From contig NZ_LAQT01000006.1 in the NCBI RefSeq assembly GCF_001294205.1, positions 1 to 64,000 on the forward strand: 64,000 nucleotides of DNA, written 5' to 3'. A program made the translations under genes and the position numbers. The notes under the pieces are model-generated. The model did not search any database. It was not told where the DNA came from and was given only the letters and a program-made list of their open reading frames with translations. This stretch comes from Amantichitinum ursilacus. GTDB taxonomy: Bacteria > Pseudomonadota > Gammaproteobacteria > Burkholderiales > Chitinibacteraceae. Of this stretch, positions 41,599 through 50,772 are shown piece after piece. The stretch's first letter is position 1. Each line of letters opens with the position of its first letter.

Positions 41599-42540
41599 TC
41601 AGGCCAGGCCCACTAGCAGCGCCGAATCATTCCACAGCGCCAGCGCGCGCCCTTCGTCGTAGGACACCTTCGAGGAGCGTGCCTCGATCAGCCGGCCGTC
41701 GTTGGACTGAAAATAACGGCCGGACGCAGCGGCATATTCCGCATCCACCGCCACCCGCGCCAGACATTGCCCCGAGAATTCGGGGCTGCCGATCGTCACG
41801 CCCAGGCGCCGCATGATCCACGGCATCAGCGGGGATTGAGCCAGCCATTGCACCGGCTTGGGCATGGATCGCAGAAAGCCGGTGCCCGGCGCGGAACCCG
41901 GATCAAACGCCAGCGCGGCCACCGTGCTATCGGCCCGCCGTAACCGGCGATGCAGCTGATACGCATACAAGAAATTGCATAGCTTCGAAGTCGAATATCT
42001 GACCCCGGATGAATGCGGTTTCTTGCCGTCCTTGCCGTCATTGGCCAGTGCAATGGCATCCGGTTCGGCTGCCGCGCCCACCATCTTTCCATCCATCGTA
42101 TCGGGGTCATGCGTGCCACTGGCGGTATACACCACGCGGCCGTGCGCATGAATCTGATCCAGCAGCAGTTCCACCAGCAAAAAATGTCCCAGGCAGTTGG
42201 TCGCAAACGTTTCTTCATAACCGTCGACGGAATACGTGGGCGCGCCACTCAAACGAACGCCTGCGTTACACAAAATGGCCTGCAGCGTATCGATCGTCCC
42301 GGCGGCCAATAGCGCGCGGCACTGCGCCGCCGCGCTGCGCACCGACGCCAGCGACGACGTATCCAGTTCCAGCGGGTAAACGTGGACGCCATGCCGTCGG
42401 GCCAGTTCAAGCGCAACGGGCTGGATGCGTGCCAGATTGCGCCCGGCCAGCACCAGGTTCATCCGGTAGTGCGACGCCAGATACTTGCTGCATTCCAGCC
42501 CCAGGCCGCCGTGGCCGCCGGTAATAAGAACGGTTGGCAT
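41599..42540 (-). CDS. SDR-family NAD(P)-dependent oxidoreductase
   Basis: A 313-aa short-chain dehydrogenase resembling the protochlorophyllide-reductase/retinol-dehydrogenase-like branch. The cofactor motif is TGGHGGLG, the NAG motif is ILCNAGVRL and the catalytic YxxxK is YSTSK. The C-terminal extension (after residue 215) is longer than in classical SDRs. It begins two bases after the stop of the unknown gene to its right, on the same strand, with AAGGA upstream. Last gene of a three-gene operon. Confidence 0.85.
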   Translation of the reverse strand: MPTVLITGGHGGLGLECSKYLASHYRMNLVLAGRNLARIQPVALELARRHGVHVYPLELDTSSLASVRSAAAQCRALLAAGTIDTLQAILCNAGVRLSGAPTYSVDGYEETFATNCLGHFLLVELLLDQIHAHGRVVYTASGTHDPDTMDGKMVGAAAEPDAIALANDGKDGKKPHSSGVRYSTSKLCNFLYAYQLHRRLRRADSTVAALAFDPGSAPGTGFLRSMPKPVQWLAQSPLMPWIMRRLGVTIGSPEFSGQCLARVAVDAEYAAASGRYFQSNDGRLIEARSSKVSYDEGRALALWNDSALLVGLA

Positions 42541-42542
42541 GG

Positions 42543-43331
42543 TTATTCCTTTTGCGCGCTTGAATCCGCCGCCGCGATGGTGCGGGCAAAGCCCAGAAAC
42601 TCCAGCGCCAGGTGCAGCTTGTGCCCCTCAACCATCTCGTCAGGTGCTGCCGCAGGAAAACAGCAGCCCGCTTTAACCTTGAGCCCATTGTCGATCGGCT
42701 TGAACTGCATGAAGGCCGGCGCGTTGGATACGGTGCCATCGGGCAAGGTCGCGACCGCGCCAAACGCAAACGGATAGCTCTCGTCGCGCGGGATCGGCAG
42801 CGAGATATCCTGCACCGGGGTCAGGCACATTTCTGACGGGCCGCCGTACATGCCAAATGTCTCGACGCCTTGCAGCTTGCCGTTGTCTTTGGCAATGAAA
42901 AAATGGTCGGGATGCAAGCTCGGGTAATCCTGCAAGAACGGCGTTTGCGCCTGCATATTGCGGGCAAATTCATCAAACGAAATGCCCGTGATCGTGATGT
43001 CGGCCACGCAAGCGCGCAGCGGCTGCCCGACCGATGAGGCGTTCATGTCGCGCCATCGTTGCTGCGAATCCGCCAACTGGGTTTTGAACATCGTGCGGAT
43101 CTGGTCCGGACTGCACGATTTGCGCACCGCCACCGAAATCGCCAACGCTTGGCTCGCGTCCAGCAGATTGATGTCGTCGTGCGACAACACTGCGCCCGCC
43201 GTTTCGATCACCGCCCCGGCGCGCTTCATTTCATGCAGGACATGCAGATCGCGGTGATATCGGATCAACGCCAGCAGACCCAGCGAATAGTCTTGCCCGT
43301 CGATGTTGCACTCGAAAGTAAATTCACGCAT
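42543..43331 (-). CDS. Protein of unknown function in an SDR operon
   Basis: A 262-aa soluble protein that I do not recognise. No signal peptide or membrane helix is seen. The first 55 residues are compact and hydrophobic (SLGLLALIRYHRDLHVLHEM). The C-terminal half carries conserved-looking stretches: DHFFIAKDNGKLQGVETFGM, YGGPSEMCLTP and AFMQFKPIDNGLKVKAGCCF. GGAGG precedes the ATG by six bases, an unusually good ribosome site for this window. It sits between two SDR genes, with gaps of 2 and 30 bases, so it probably acts on the same substrate. Confidence 0.8.
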   Translation of the reverse strand: MREFTFECNIDGQDYSLGLLALIRYHRDLHVLHEMKRAGAVIETAGAVLSHDDINLLDASQALAISVAVRKSCSPDQIRTMFKTQLADSQQRWRDMNASSVGQPLRACVADITITGISFDEFARNMQAQTPFLQDYPSLHPDHFFIAKDNGKLQGVETFGMYGGPSEMCLTPVQDISLPIPRDESYPFAFGAVATLPDGTVSNAPAFMQFKPIDNGLKVKAGCCFPAAAPDEMVEGHKLHLALEFLGFARTIAAADSSAQKE

Positions 43332-43361
43332 GCATGGCCTCCGCCAAAAAGTCTGTTGAAA

Positions 43362-44111
43362 TCAGCCTGCCTCGGCCATCCAGGCCACCGCATCGGCGCC
43401 CGCTGCGATGCGAAAGGGGGACGTGGCGTCAGTTGCGGCGCGCCAGATGGCCTCGGTGACGTCGGACGTTTGCGTGGTCGGTTCTGTGCTGTCGCGCATC
43501 TGCGCTACAACGCGGGCAATCATCGGCGCGTAGTCGGGATGCTCGCTGCCGCGCAGATGCGGGAAGGCGTTGTTGCCGAATTGCGTTTCGGGCGCGCGCC
43601 CGGGGATGACCAGATGCACCCGCACGCCAAAGGGCCGGGTTTCTTCCGCCAGCGATTCGGTCAAGGCGTTCACCGCCGCCTTGCTGGCGCGGTACAGGCC
43701 CACCAGCGGCAGCGGCTTGAGCGTGGTGGAAGAGCTGACGTTGACAATGACGCCAGCGCGGCGCTGGCGCAACGCGGGCAACACCGCCTGGATGACCGCC
43801 AGTGTGCCCAGCGTATTGGTCTCAAACAGCGCCCGCGCCATATCGGGTTCAGTCAGTTCTATCGGTGAGGGAACGCCGAAACCGGCGTTGTTAACCAATA
43901 CGTCAATGGGCCCCGCGGCCTCGACCGCGCGCGCAATGCTGGCGGCGTCGGTGACATCCAGTTGCAGCATGCGCAGCCGCTCGGAAGGCGGCAGCAGCGT
44001 CGGGTCGGGCTTGCGCAGCGTGGCGACGACGTCCCACCCGCGATCCAGAAACAAGCGGGCGGTTGCCAGACCAAAGCCAGAAGAACAACCGGTAATCAGG
44101 ATGCGTGGCAT
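43362..44111 (-). CDS. SDR-family NAD(P)-dependent oxidoreductase
   Basis: A classical short-chain dehydrogenase of 249 aa. Motifs are TGCSSGFGLA for the cofactor, DVLVNNAGFGVPSP, the catalytic Ser region VIVNVSSSTTL and YRASK. I start it at ATG 44111 (MPRILITGCSS), preceded by GGAG; an upstream in-frame ATG is weaker. First gene of the operon with the unknown protein and the second SDR, and divergent from an AraC regulator. Confidence 0.88.
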   Translation of the reverse strand: MPRILITGCSSGFGLATARLFLDRGWDVVATLRKPDPTLLPPSERLRMLQLDVTDAASIARAVEAAGPIDVLVNNAGFGVPSPIELTEPDMARALFETNTLGTLAVIQAVLPALRQRRAGVIVNVSSSTTLKPLPLVGLYRASKAAVNALTESLAEETRPFGVRVHLVIPGRAPETQFGNNAFPHLRGSEHPDYAPMIARVVAQMRDSTEPTTQTSDVTEAIWRAATDATSPFRIAAGADAVAWMAEAG

Positions 44112-44161
44112 AAAAATCTCCAAGGGTTGATGCCACAAAAGCGTAGCCCTGCGGACCGGTA

Positions 44162-44210
44162 CTTGATATGGTCTTTGGTCTCAGTTTCTTTGGAGATAGT
44201 CTTGATATGG
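44162..44210. promoter_or_regulatory. Direct repeat in the SDR/AraC divergent promoter
   Basis: The 10-mer CTTGATATGG occurs at 44162-44171 and again at 44201-44210, overlapping the AraC start codon. TCTTTGG also occurs twice between them. Direct half-sites in a divergent promoter next to an AraC gene are typical of an AraC-family operator. The spacing of 39 bases is compatible with four helical turns. Confidence 0.35.
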
Positions 44211-45142
44211 CTACCGATCCGCTCGCCGATGTCGTGATGCTGCTGCAACCGGCAGTCCGGTTTTCCAAGCTGGTTGAATGTGCGGGTCTCTGGAAAATCC
44301 AGCGCGCGGGCACGGGCGACCCGTTTTACTGCGCGATTCTGGATGGCCATTGCCGCGTGACGGTGGATGGGCTGCCGCCCGTTGTACTGAGCGCGGGTGA
44401 TTTTTTGCTGGTGCCAGCCATGTATGGCCTGGTGCACGAAAGCCTGGAGCCGGCAGCACAAGAAACCACGGTAGAGCCGGTGGAAATCAGCGAGGGTTGC
44501 TTTCGCGTGGGCAGCCTGGAAGGCCCGGCGGATCTGCGTATGCAGATGGGACACTGCCGCTTTGGCGCGCCCGATGCCGAGTTGTTGGTGCCCTTGCTGC
44601 CGCAAGTGATTCTGGCGCGCGGCGAGCCGCGGTTTGCCACGCTGATGCAGTTGGTCGCCGCGGAAACGCGCGCACGCCGACCGGCGCGCGAACTGGTGCT
44701 GGAACGATTGTTAGAGCTGTTGCTGATCGAAGCCATGCGCAGCGGCGGCGAAACCACGTCCGCGCCGGGCCTGGCCCGCGGCCTGGCCGACCATCGCCTG
44801 GCGATCGCCCTGCGCGCATTGCATGCCAGCCCCGAGCGCCCGTGGACCATCGCGGAGCTGGCCGCGCAAGCCGCGTTGTCGCGTTCGGTTTTCTTTGCCC
44901 GCTTTAGCCGCACCGTGGGTTTAAAGCCGATGGAATATTTGCTGGCATGGCGTATGGCCTTGGCGCGGCGGCTTTTAAGCGAGCGCAAGCTGGGCATGGA
45001 GGAGATTGCGGGCCGGGTCGGCTACAGCTCCGCCAGCACGTTCAGCACCGCGTTTGCCCGGCACACGGGGATGCCGCCCGCCCGTTACGGCCGCCTGGCC
45101 GGGTCTGGATCAGCGCAGGCTTTCGCAGAAAACCCACGCTGA
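44207..45142 (+). CDS. AraC-family transcriptional regulator (cupin_6 type)
   Basis: A 311-aa regulator. The N-terminal cupin-like sensing domain contains LDGHCRVTVDG and LSAGDFLLVP. The C-terminal pair of helix-turn-helices has ALHASPERPWTIAELAAQAALSRSVFFARFSRTVG and MEEIAGRVGYSSASTFSTAFARHTGMPP. ATG 44207 has TGGAGA upstream; an upstream ATG at 44168 is less likely. Genes of this type often control a divergent SDR gene, as here. Confidence 0.88.
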   Translation: MATDPLADVVMLLQPAVRFSKLVECAGLWKIQRAGTGDPFYCAILDGHCRVTVDGLPPVVLSAGDFLLVPAMYGLVHESLEPAAQETTVEPVEISEGCFRVGSLEGPADLRMQMGHCRFGAPDAELLVPLLPQVILARGEPRFATLMQLVAAETRARRPARELVLERLLELLLIEAMRSGGETTSAPGLARGLADHRLAIALRALHASPERPWTIAELAAQAALSRSVFFARFSRTVGLKPMEYLLAWRMALARRLLSERKLGMEEIAGRVGYSSASTFSTAFARHTGMPPARYGRLAGSGSAQAFAENPR

Positions 45143-45173
45143 CGCGGTGGCCGCGCCCAGCCCCGCCAGCGGG

Positions 45174-45383
45174 TCAAAACCGCACCACCTGGCGCCGATG
45201 CACCCAGCCATCCGCGCCGACGACAGCATCAGGCTCGTGCAGATAGCTCATGGTGTCGCGCCAGAAGCGGCGGCCGCGCGTGGGCGGGGTCGAGGTCCGC
45301 TGTGCCGCAGGCAGTGCGGGCGTCAGCGCGCGGGCCTGGGCTGGGGTAAACAGCGCAAACGTGTGTAAAGGCAGGCCGATCAT
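45174..45383 (-). CDS. Small protein coupled to the EIIA gene
   Basis: A 69-aa basic protein of unknown function. It starts MIGLPLHTFALFTPAQARAL and ends WRDTMSYLHEPDAVVGADGW, then VHRRQVVRF. Its ATG overlaps the stop of the EIIA gene (ATGA), which makes it very likely to be translated. There is no signal peptide or membrane helix. I do not recognise the family. It probably works with, or is regulated with, the EIIA protein. Confidence 0.55.
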   Translation of the reverse strand: MIGLPLHTFALFTPAQARALTPALPAAQRTSTPPTRGRRFWRDTMSYLHEPDAVVGADGWVHRRQVVRF

Positions 45384-45874
45384 GCGCGTGCCTCCTGTTG
45401 CTGACGCTGCGCCAGCGTGCGCACCGGCATGCTGCTGAGCAAGAGATTGATGGCCGGTGCGCTGGTGGCGGCGTGCAGCGCTTGGCGAAAATACCGGTCG
45501 TGCAGGGCGGACACCAGATCGGCCAGCACTTGCAGATGCAGCTGCACGGTTTTGGCCGGCATCAGCAGCACAAAAAAGTCCTGCACCGCTTTGCCATCGG
45601 GCGCATCGCAGTCGATGGCTTGCAGGGTGCGTACAAACAGCAAATACGGCGCGGCCAGGCCAGCGATGCGCGCATGCGGAATCGCCACGCCGCGGCCCAG
45701 GCTGGTGGGGCCGATGCGTTCGCGGTCCTGCAATTGCTGCAGCAAGACGCTGGCGCGCACGCCAGTGGCCGGGGCGGCCAGGTTGGCGCAATACGTCAGC
45801 AGCGCATTGCGGTCAGTGAGCGGGGCGTCCAGCACAATCTGCTGCACCGGACAAAGATCAGCCAGGGTGGCCAT
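45380..45874 (-). CDS. PTS EIIA domain protein (EIIA-Ntr/fructose type)
   Basis: A 164-aa single-domain protein. The phosphorylation site is the His in SLGRGVAIPHARI, followed by LQVLADLVSALHDRYFRQAL, as in PtsN. I start it at ATG 45874, with AAGGAG upstream. There are no permease or EIIB genes nearby, so a regulatory role is likely. It is divergent from kdpFABCDE. In E. coli unphosphorylated EIIA-Ntr stimulates KdpD, so this may be a dedicated K+ regulator. That is inference; the main ptsN copy would be expected near rpoN. Confidence 0.82.
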   Translation of the reverse strand: MATLADLCPVQQIVLDAPLTDRNALLTYCANLAAPATGVRASVLLQQLQDRERIGPTSLGRGVAIPHARIAGLAAPYLLFVRTLQAIDCDAPDGKAVQDFFVLLMPAKTVQLHLQVLADLVSALHDRYFRQALHAATSAPAINLLLSSMPVRTLAQRQQQEARA

Positions 45875-45957
45875 ATGCGTTTCTCCTTGCGTAACAAGAT
45901 GCGACCAGCCTGGACAAGCCGGCATAAAAAAGCCGTAAAAACTGCGGGCTGCGGCGA

Positions 45958-45976
45958 TTTTTATATTTTGTTTACA
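45958..45976 (+). promoter_or_regulatory. Candidate KdpE binding site
   Basis: TTTTTATATTTTGTTTACA resembles the E. coli KdpE box as I remember it (TTTTTATA, then TTTTTTTACA), differing by a one-base gap and one substitution. It lies about 107-125 bases before the first kdp start, in the only T-rich stretch of the intergenic region. Confidence 0.5.
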
Positions 45977-46082
45977 GCGCCCACCCCAGCCTTTATCTGG
46001 CGTTTACGCGGCCGCGCCTAGAGTCCAGCGTGTTCTCCGACCCGGCATCTCGACCGGGCGGAGGGTTCTGGAGAATAAGTAC

Positions 46083-46175
46083 ATGGACGCTGTATATCTG
46101 GGGTTGATCGCCGTGTTCTGCGCGGCGGTCTGGGGGGTGATGGCGCTGTGCCATTACCTGGAGGCGCGCCAATGA
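46083..46175 (+). CDS. 30-aa membrane peptide at the head of the kdp operon
   Basis: A very short gene: MDAVYLGLIAVFCAAVWGVM continues [10 protein letters not shown]. One membrane helix is predicted, with a charged C-terminus. GGAGAATAAGTAC precedes the ATG. Its stop overlaps the kdpF ATG (ATGA), so translation is coupled. It has the same length as KdpF but not its YLVYALxNAE motif. It may be an extra small subunit or a leader peptide; nothing in the sequence decides. Confidence 0.6.
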   Translation: MDAVYLGLIAVFCAAVWGVMALCHYLEARQ

Positions 46176-46264
46176 ACTGGCTCTATTTGCTGGCCGCGGC
46201 CTTGTTCGTCTTGCTGTTGGCGTATCTGGTGTACGCGCTGTTTAACGCGGAGGACGTGGCATGA
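46172..46264 (+). CDS. kdpF: K+-transporting ATPase subunit F
   Basis: A 30-aa single-helix peptide that stabilises the Kdp complex. It starts [20 protein letters not shown] and ends [10 protein letters not shown]; the YLVYALxNAE part matches E. coli KdpF. Its stop overlaps the kdpA ATG. Confidence 0.9.
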   Translation: MNWLYLLAAALFVLLLAYLVYALFNAEDVA

Positions 46265-48057
46265 ACTCGTCCATCGTGTTTCAGACTGGTCTGTACTTAT
46301 TGATATTGGCGGCGCTGGCGTGGCCGTTAAGCCGCTATCTGGCCAGCTTGCTGGATGGCAGCCTGGCCGCGCGCCATGGCTGGATTGGCCAGGTAGATCG
46401 CGCCGTGTGCCGCCTGCTGGGCACCGATGCGGAAGAAGACATGAGCTGGTGGCGCTACGCCATGGCGCTGTTGTTGTTCCATGTGGCGGGCACGGTGTTT
46501 GTGTATGCGCTGCAACGGCTGCAAGGCGTGCTGCCGCTTAACCCGCAGCAACTGGGCGCGATCTCGCCCGATTCCTCGTTCAACACCGCGATCTCGTTTC
46601 TGACCAATACCAACTGGCAGGGCTACGCCGGTGAATCCACGATGAGCAATCTGACGCAGATGCTGGCGTTGGCGGTGCAGAACTTTGTTTCGGCCGCGAC
46701 CGGTATCGCCGTGGTGTGCGCGCTGATTCGCGGCTTTGTGCGGCGTAAAGCCAGTGGTGTGGGCAATGCCTGGCTGGATCTGCATCGCGCCACCACGTGG
46801 TTGCTGCTGCCGCTTTCGATTGTGCTGGCGCTGGCGCTGGTCAGCCAGGGCGTAATCCAGAACTTCAAGCCCAACCAGACCGCGCAATTGACCGAGGCCG
46901 TGGTTTATCAGCAGCCCAAAACCGGCGCGGATGGCCAGCCGTTGAAGGACGCCAAAGGCAACCCGGTGCTGGAAACCGTTAAAGCCAGCACACAAACCTT
47001 GCCGATGGGCCCGGTGGCCTCGCAAGAAGCCATCAAGATGCTGGGCACCAATGGCGGCGGCTTCTTTAACGCCAACTCGGCGCACCCGTATGAGAACCCG
47101 ACGCCGCTGGCCAATTTTCTGCAAATGCTGGCGATTTTTCTGATTCCGGCCGCGCTGGTGTTCATGTTTGGACGCTGGGTGGGCGACTGGCGTCAGGGCG
47201 CGACCATTATTGCGGCGATGACCTTGTTGTTTGTCGCCATGGTGGGCGTCGAATACTGGGCCGAAAGCCACGCCAACCCGCTGCTGGTGCAGCTGGGCAT
47301 GGATGGCCACGCCGGCAATCTGGAAGGCAAGGAAACGCGCTTTGGTCTGGCTGCCTCCGCGCTGTTTACCGTGATTACCACGGCGGCCTCGTGCGGCGCG
47401 GTCAACACCATGCATGACTCGCTGATGCCGCTGGGTGGGCTGGTGCCGATGTGGCTGATGAAGCTGGGCGAAGTGGTGTTTGGCGGCGTGGGCGCGGGCC
47501 TGTACGGCATGCTGATCTACGCAATTCTGGCGGTGTTTCTGTCGGGCCTGATGATCGGCCGCACGCCGGAATACCTCGGCAAAAAAATCGACGCCTTCGA
47601 AATGAAAATGGTGGCCTTCGCCATCCTGGCCACGCCGATGCTGGTGCTGGGCGGCACGGCGTTAAGCGTGATGCTGGACGTGGGCAAAGCCGGCATGGCC
47701 AACCCGGGCGCGCATGGTTTTTCGGAGGTGCTGTACGCGTTTACCTCGGCCGCCAATAACAACGGCTCCGCGTTTGCCGGTCTGAGCGCCAACACGCCGT
47801 ATTACAACCTGATGCTGGCGATTGCGATGTGGGTGGGGCGCTTTACCGTCATCGTGCCGGTGCTGGCGATTGCCGGCCGCCTGGCCAGCAAACCGCGTCT
47901 GGCCGTCACCGCGGGCACCTTGCCCACGCACGGTCCGCTGTTTACTGCCTTGCTGATTGGCACCGTGGTGATTGTGGGCGCGCTGACGTATATCCCGGCG
48001 CTGGCGCTGGGTCCGATTGTTGAACACTTGCAGTTGTTTGGGGAGGTGGCGCGATGA
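46261..48057 (+). CDS. kdpA: K+-transporting ATPase subunit A
   Basis: The ion-translocating, SKT-superfamily subunit of the high-affinity K+ pump. It is 598 aa with ten helices. The four selectivity-filter loops are visible: [43 protein letters not shown] and [11 protein letters not shown]. It starts within the kdpF stop and ends within the kdpB start, so the subunits are tightly coupled. Confidence 0.98.
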   Translation: MNSSIVFQTGLYLLILAALAWPLSRYLASLLDGSLAARHGWIGQVDRAVCRLLGTDAEEDMSWWRYAMALLLFHVAGTVFVYALQRLQGVLPLNPQQLGAISPDSSFNTAISFLTNTNWQGYAGESTMSNLTQMLALAVQNFVSAATGIAVVCALIRGFVRRKASGVGNAWLDLHRATTWLLLPLSIVLALALVSQGVIQNFKPNQTAQLTEAVVYQQPKTGADGQPLKDAKGNPVLETVKASTQTLPMGPVASQEAIKMLGTNGGGFFNANSAHPYENPTPLANFLQMLAIFLIPAALVFMFGRWVGDWRQGATIIAAMTLLFVAMVGVEYWAESHANPLLVQLGMDGHAGNLEGKETRFGLAASALFTVITTAASCGAVNTMHDSLMPLGGLVPMWLMKLGEVVFGGVGAGLYGMLIYAILAVFLSGLMIGRTPEYLGKKIDAFEMKMVAFAILATPMLVLGGTALSVMLDVGKAGMANPGAHGFSEVLYAFTSAANNNGSAFAGLSANTPYYNLMLAIAMWVGRFTVIVPVLAIAGRLASKPRLAVTAGTLPTHGPLFTALLIGTVVIVGALTYIPALALGPIVEHLQLFGEVAR

Positions 48058-50183
48058 GTCACTCTAAAAATCTGGCGTTATTTGATCGCACGCTGGCCGT
48101 GCCCGCCTTGGTGGAGGCATTACGCAAACTGTCGCCCACCGCGCAGTGGCGTAATCCGGTGATGTTTGTGGTGTGGGTAGGCAGTGTGCTGACCACGGTG
48201 CTGGGTGTGCAGGCCAGCCTGGGCCATGGCGAAGCGCCAGCCGGGCTGATCTGGAGTATCAGCGCATGGCTGTGGTTTACCGTGTTGTTTGCCAACTTTG
48301 CCGAGGCGCTGGCCGAAGGGCGCGGCAAGGCGCAAGCCGCCGCATTGCGCGCCACGCGCAAGAATGTGGTGGCCAAAAAACTGGCCAGCCCCAGCCGGAC
48401 CGCCAAAGTGCAGGTGCTGGATTCGGCCTCGCTGCGCAAGGACGATCTGGTGCTGGTGGAAGCGGGCGATATCGTGCCCGCCGATGGCGAAGTACTGGAT
48501 GGTGTGGCCTCGGTGGATGAATCGGCCATTACCGGCGAATCGGCCCCCGTAATCCGCGAATCGGGTGGTGATTTCTCGGCGCTGACTGGCGGCACGCGCG
48601 TGCTGTCGGACTGGCTGGTGGTGCGCGTGACGGCCAATCCGGGCGAAGCGTTTCTCGACCGCATGATTGCGATGGTGGAAAACGCCAAGCGCAAAAAAAC
48701 GCCGAACGAAGTGGCGCTGACCATTTTGCTGGTGGCGCTGACGCTGACGTTTTTGGTGGTGTGCGCGTCGCTGTTGCCGTTCTCGATTTACAGCGTGGCC
48801 GCCGCTGGGGCCGGTGCGCCGGTCAGCATCACCGTATTGGTGGCGCTGCTGGTGTGTCTGATTCCGACCACGATCGGCGGCTTGTTGTCGGCGATTGGCG
48901 TGGCGGGCATGAGCCGCATGATGCAGGCCAATGTGATCGCCACTTCGGGCCGCGCGGTGGAAGCCGCCGGCGACGTCGATGTGCTGCTGCTGGACAAGAC
49001 CGGCACCATCACGCTGGGCAATCGCCAAGCCGCCGCGTTTATCCCGGCCCCCGGCATCAGCGAGCAGCAACTGGCTGATGCCGCGCAACTGGCGTCGCTG
49101 GCCGACGAAACGCCGGAAGGCCGTTCGATTGTGGTGCTGGCCAAGCAGTTGTTTGACCTGCGCAGCCGGCCCTTGCACGACGCCGTGTTTATCCCGTTTA
49201 CCGCGCAAACCCGCATGTCGGGCGTGGATATCGGCGGTGTGGCCGCAGCGATGGCGGAAGAGGGCGATGTGGCGGTGGATATCAAAGCCGCCACGCGCCA
49301 GATTCGCAAAGGCGCAGCCAGCGCCATCAAGCAATATGTGGTGGCGCAAGGCGGTGTGTTTTCGGATGCGGTTACGCAAAGCGTGGACGACGCCGCGCGC
49401 CGCGGCAGTACACCGCTGGTGGTGGCCGAAGGCGCACGCGTGCTGGGCGTGGTGGAGCTGAAAGACATCGTCAAAGGCGGCATCAAAACCCGCTTTGCCG
49501 AGCTGCGCCAGATGGGGATCAAAACCATCATGATCACCGGCGATAACCGCCTGACCGCGGCGGCGATTGCGGCCGAAGCCGGCGTGGATGACTTCCTGGC
49601 CGAAGCGCGGCCGGAAGACAAGCTGGCGCTGATCCGCGAGCACCAGCATGCGGGCCGGCTGGTGGCCATGACCGGTGACGGCACCAACGATGCGCCCGCG
49701 CTGGCGCAAGCCGATGTGGCGGTGGCGATGAACTCGGGCACGCAGGCGGCCAAAGAGGCCGGCAATATGGTCGATCTGGATAGCAATCCAACCAAGCTGA
49801 TCGAGATTGTCGAAATCGGCAAACAGATGCTGATGACGCGCGGTGCGCTGACCACCTTTAGCGTGGCTAACGATGTGGCGAAGTACTTCGCCATTATCCC
49901 GGCTGCGTTTGCGGTGACGTATCCGCAACTGAAAGCGTTGGACGTGATGCATTTAACCAGCCCGGCCACGGCGATTCTGTCGGCGGTGATCTTTAATGCG
50001 CTGATCATCATGGCCTTGATTCCGCTGGCGCTGAAAGGCGTGCGTTATCGCGCGCTGGGCGCGGCCACGCTGCTGCGGCGCAATCTGCTGGTGTATGGCG
50101 TGGGCGGCATTCTGGTGCCGTTTGTGGGCATCAAACTGATCGATATGGCGCTGGGCGCCACCGGCTGGTTACAGGGGATTTGA
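48054..50183 (+). CDS. kdpB: K+-transporting ATPase subunit B
   Basis: The P-type ATPase subunit, 709 aa. The phosphorylated Asp is D314 in [14 protein letters not shown]. The TGES loop of the A-domain ([10 protein letters not shown]) contains the regulatory serine. The hinge [21 protein letters not shown] completes the P-domain. It overlaps kdpA by four bases. Confidence 0.98.
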   Translation: MSHSKNLALFDRTLAVPALVEALRKLSPTAQWRNPVMFVVWVGSVLTTVLGVQASLGHGEAPAGLIWSISAWLWFTVLFANFAEALAEGRGKAQAAALRATRKNVVAKKLASPSRTAKVQVLDSASLRKDDLVLVEAGDIVPADGEVLDGVASVDESAITGESAPVIRESGGDFSALTGGTRVLSDWLVVRVTANPGEAFLDRMIAMVENAKRKKTPNEVALTILLVALTLTFLVVCASLLPFSIYSVAAAGAGAPVSITVLVALLVCLIPTTIGGLLSAIGVAGMSRMMQANVIATSGRAVEAAGDVDVLLLDKTGTITLGNRQAAAFIPAPGISEQQLADAAQLASLADETPEGRSIVVLAKQLFDLRSRPLHDAVFIPFTAQTRMSGVDIGGVAAAMAEEGDVAVDIKAATRQIRKGAASAIKQYVVAQGGVFSDAVTQSVDDAARRGSTPLVVAEGARVLGVVELKDIVKGGIKTRFAELRQMGIKTIMITGDNRLTAAAIAAEAGVDDFLAEARPEDKLALIREHQHAGRLVAMTGDGTNDAPALAQADVAVAMNSGTQAAKEAGNMVDLDSNPTKLIEIVEIGKQMLMTRGALTTFSVANDVAKYFAIIPAAFAVTYPQLKALDVMHLTSPATAILSAVIFNALIIMALIPLALKGVRYRALGAATLLRRNLLVYGVGGILVPFVGIKLIDMALGATGWLQGI

Positions 50184-50755
50184 TGATGAGTACATTAAAG
50201 ATGGTGCGTCCAGCCGTGACTTTGTTTGCGCTGCTGACGCTGGTGACCGGCGTGGTTTATCCGCTGGTGGTGGCGGGCGTGGCGCAAGCAGTGATGCCGG
50301 GCAAGGCCAATGGCAGCGTGCTGCAACACAATGGCCAGATCGTCGGCTCCAGCTTGATCGGCCAGCATTTTGAGGGGCCTGGTTATTTCTGGAGCCGGCC
50401 TTCCGCCACCGGCCCGATGCCCAATAACGGCCTGGCGTCGTCGGGCAGCAACCTGGGGCCGCTGAATCCGGCGCTGCAAGATGCGGTGAAGGGCCGGATT
50501 GCGGCGCTCAAAACCATCCAGCCGGGGCAGTATGGCGCGGTGCCCGCGGACCTGGTGACGGCGTCGGCCAGCGGGCTGGACCCGCATATTTCGCCTGCCG
50601 CGGCCTTGTATCAGGTCCATCGCGTGGCGCAGGCGCGCGGCCTGCCGGAGGAGGAGGTGATCGCGCGCGTTAGGCGGCATACTGACACCCCGTTGCTGTT
50701 TGGCGAGCCGGTGGTGAATGTGCTCGAACTGAACCTTGACCTGGCTGCATCCTGA
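50183..50755 (+). CDS. kdpC: K+-transporting ATPase subunit C
   Basis: A small single-helix subunit that raises ATP affinity, 190 aa from ATG 50183 (TGATG overlap with kdpB); the next ATG at 50186 is equally possible. Family motifs are FWSRPSATGPMPNNGLASSG SNLGPLNP (split here for length), TASASGLDPHISPAAALYQV and GEPVVNVLELN. Confidence 0.96.
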   Translation: MMSTLKMVRPAVTLFALLTLVTGVVYPLVVAGVAQAVMPGKANGSVLQHNGQIVGSSLIGQHFEGPGYFWSRPSATGPMPNNGLASSGSNLGPLNPALQDAVKGRIAALKTIQPGQYGAVPADLVTASASGLDPHISPAAALYQVHRVAQARGLPEEEVIARVRRHTDTPLLFGEPVVNVLELNLDLAAS

Positions 50756-50772
50756 TCTGACAAGGAAACCGC

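Noticed and set aside
46036-46060. A small hairpin CCCGG / CCGGG before the first kdp gene as a riboswitch
   Set aside because: Only a five-base stem, no conserved aptamer features and no T-run; the match is expected by chance at this GC content.
48120-49952. A 610-codon minus-strand frame opposite kdpB
   Set aside because: The same artefact of GC-rich third positions; His/Arg/Gln-rich and antisense to a certain gene.
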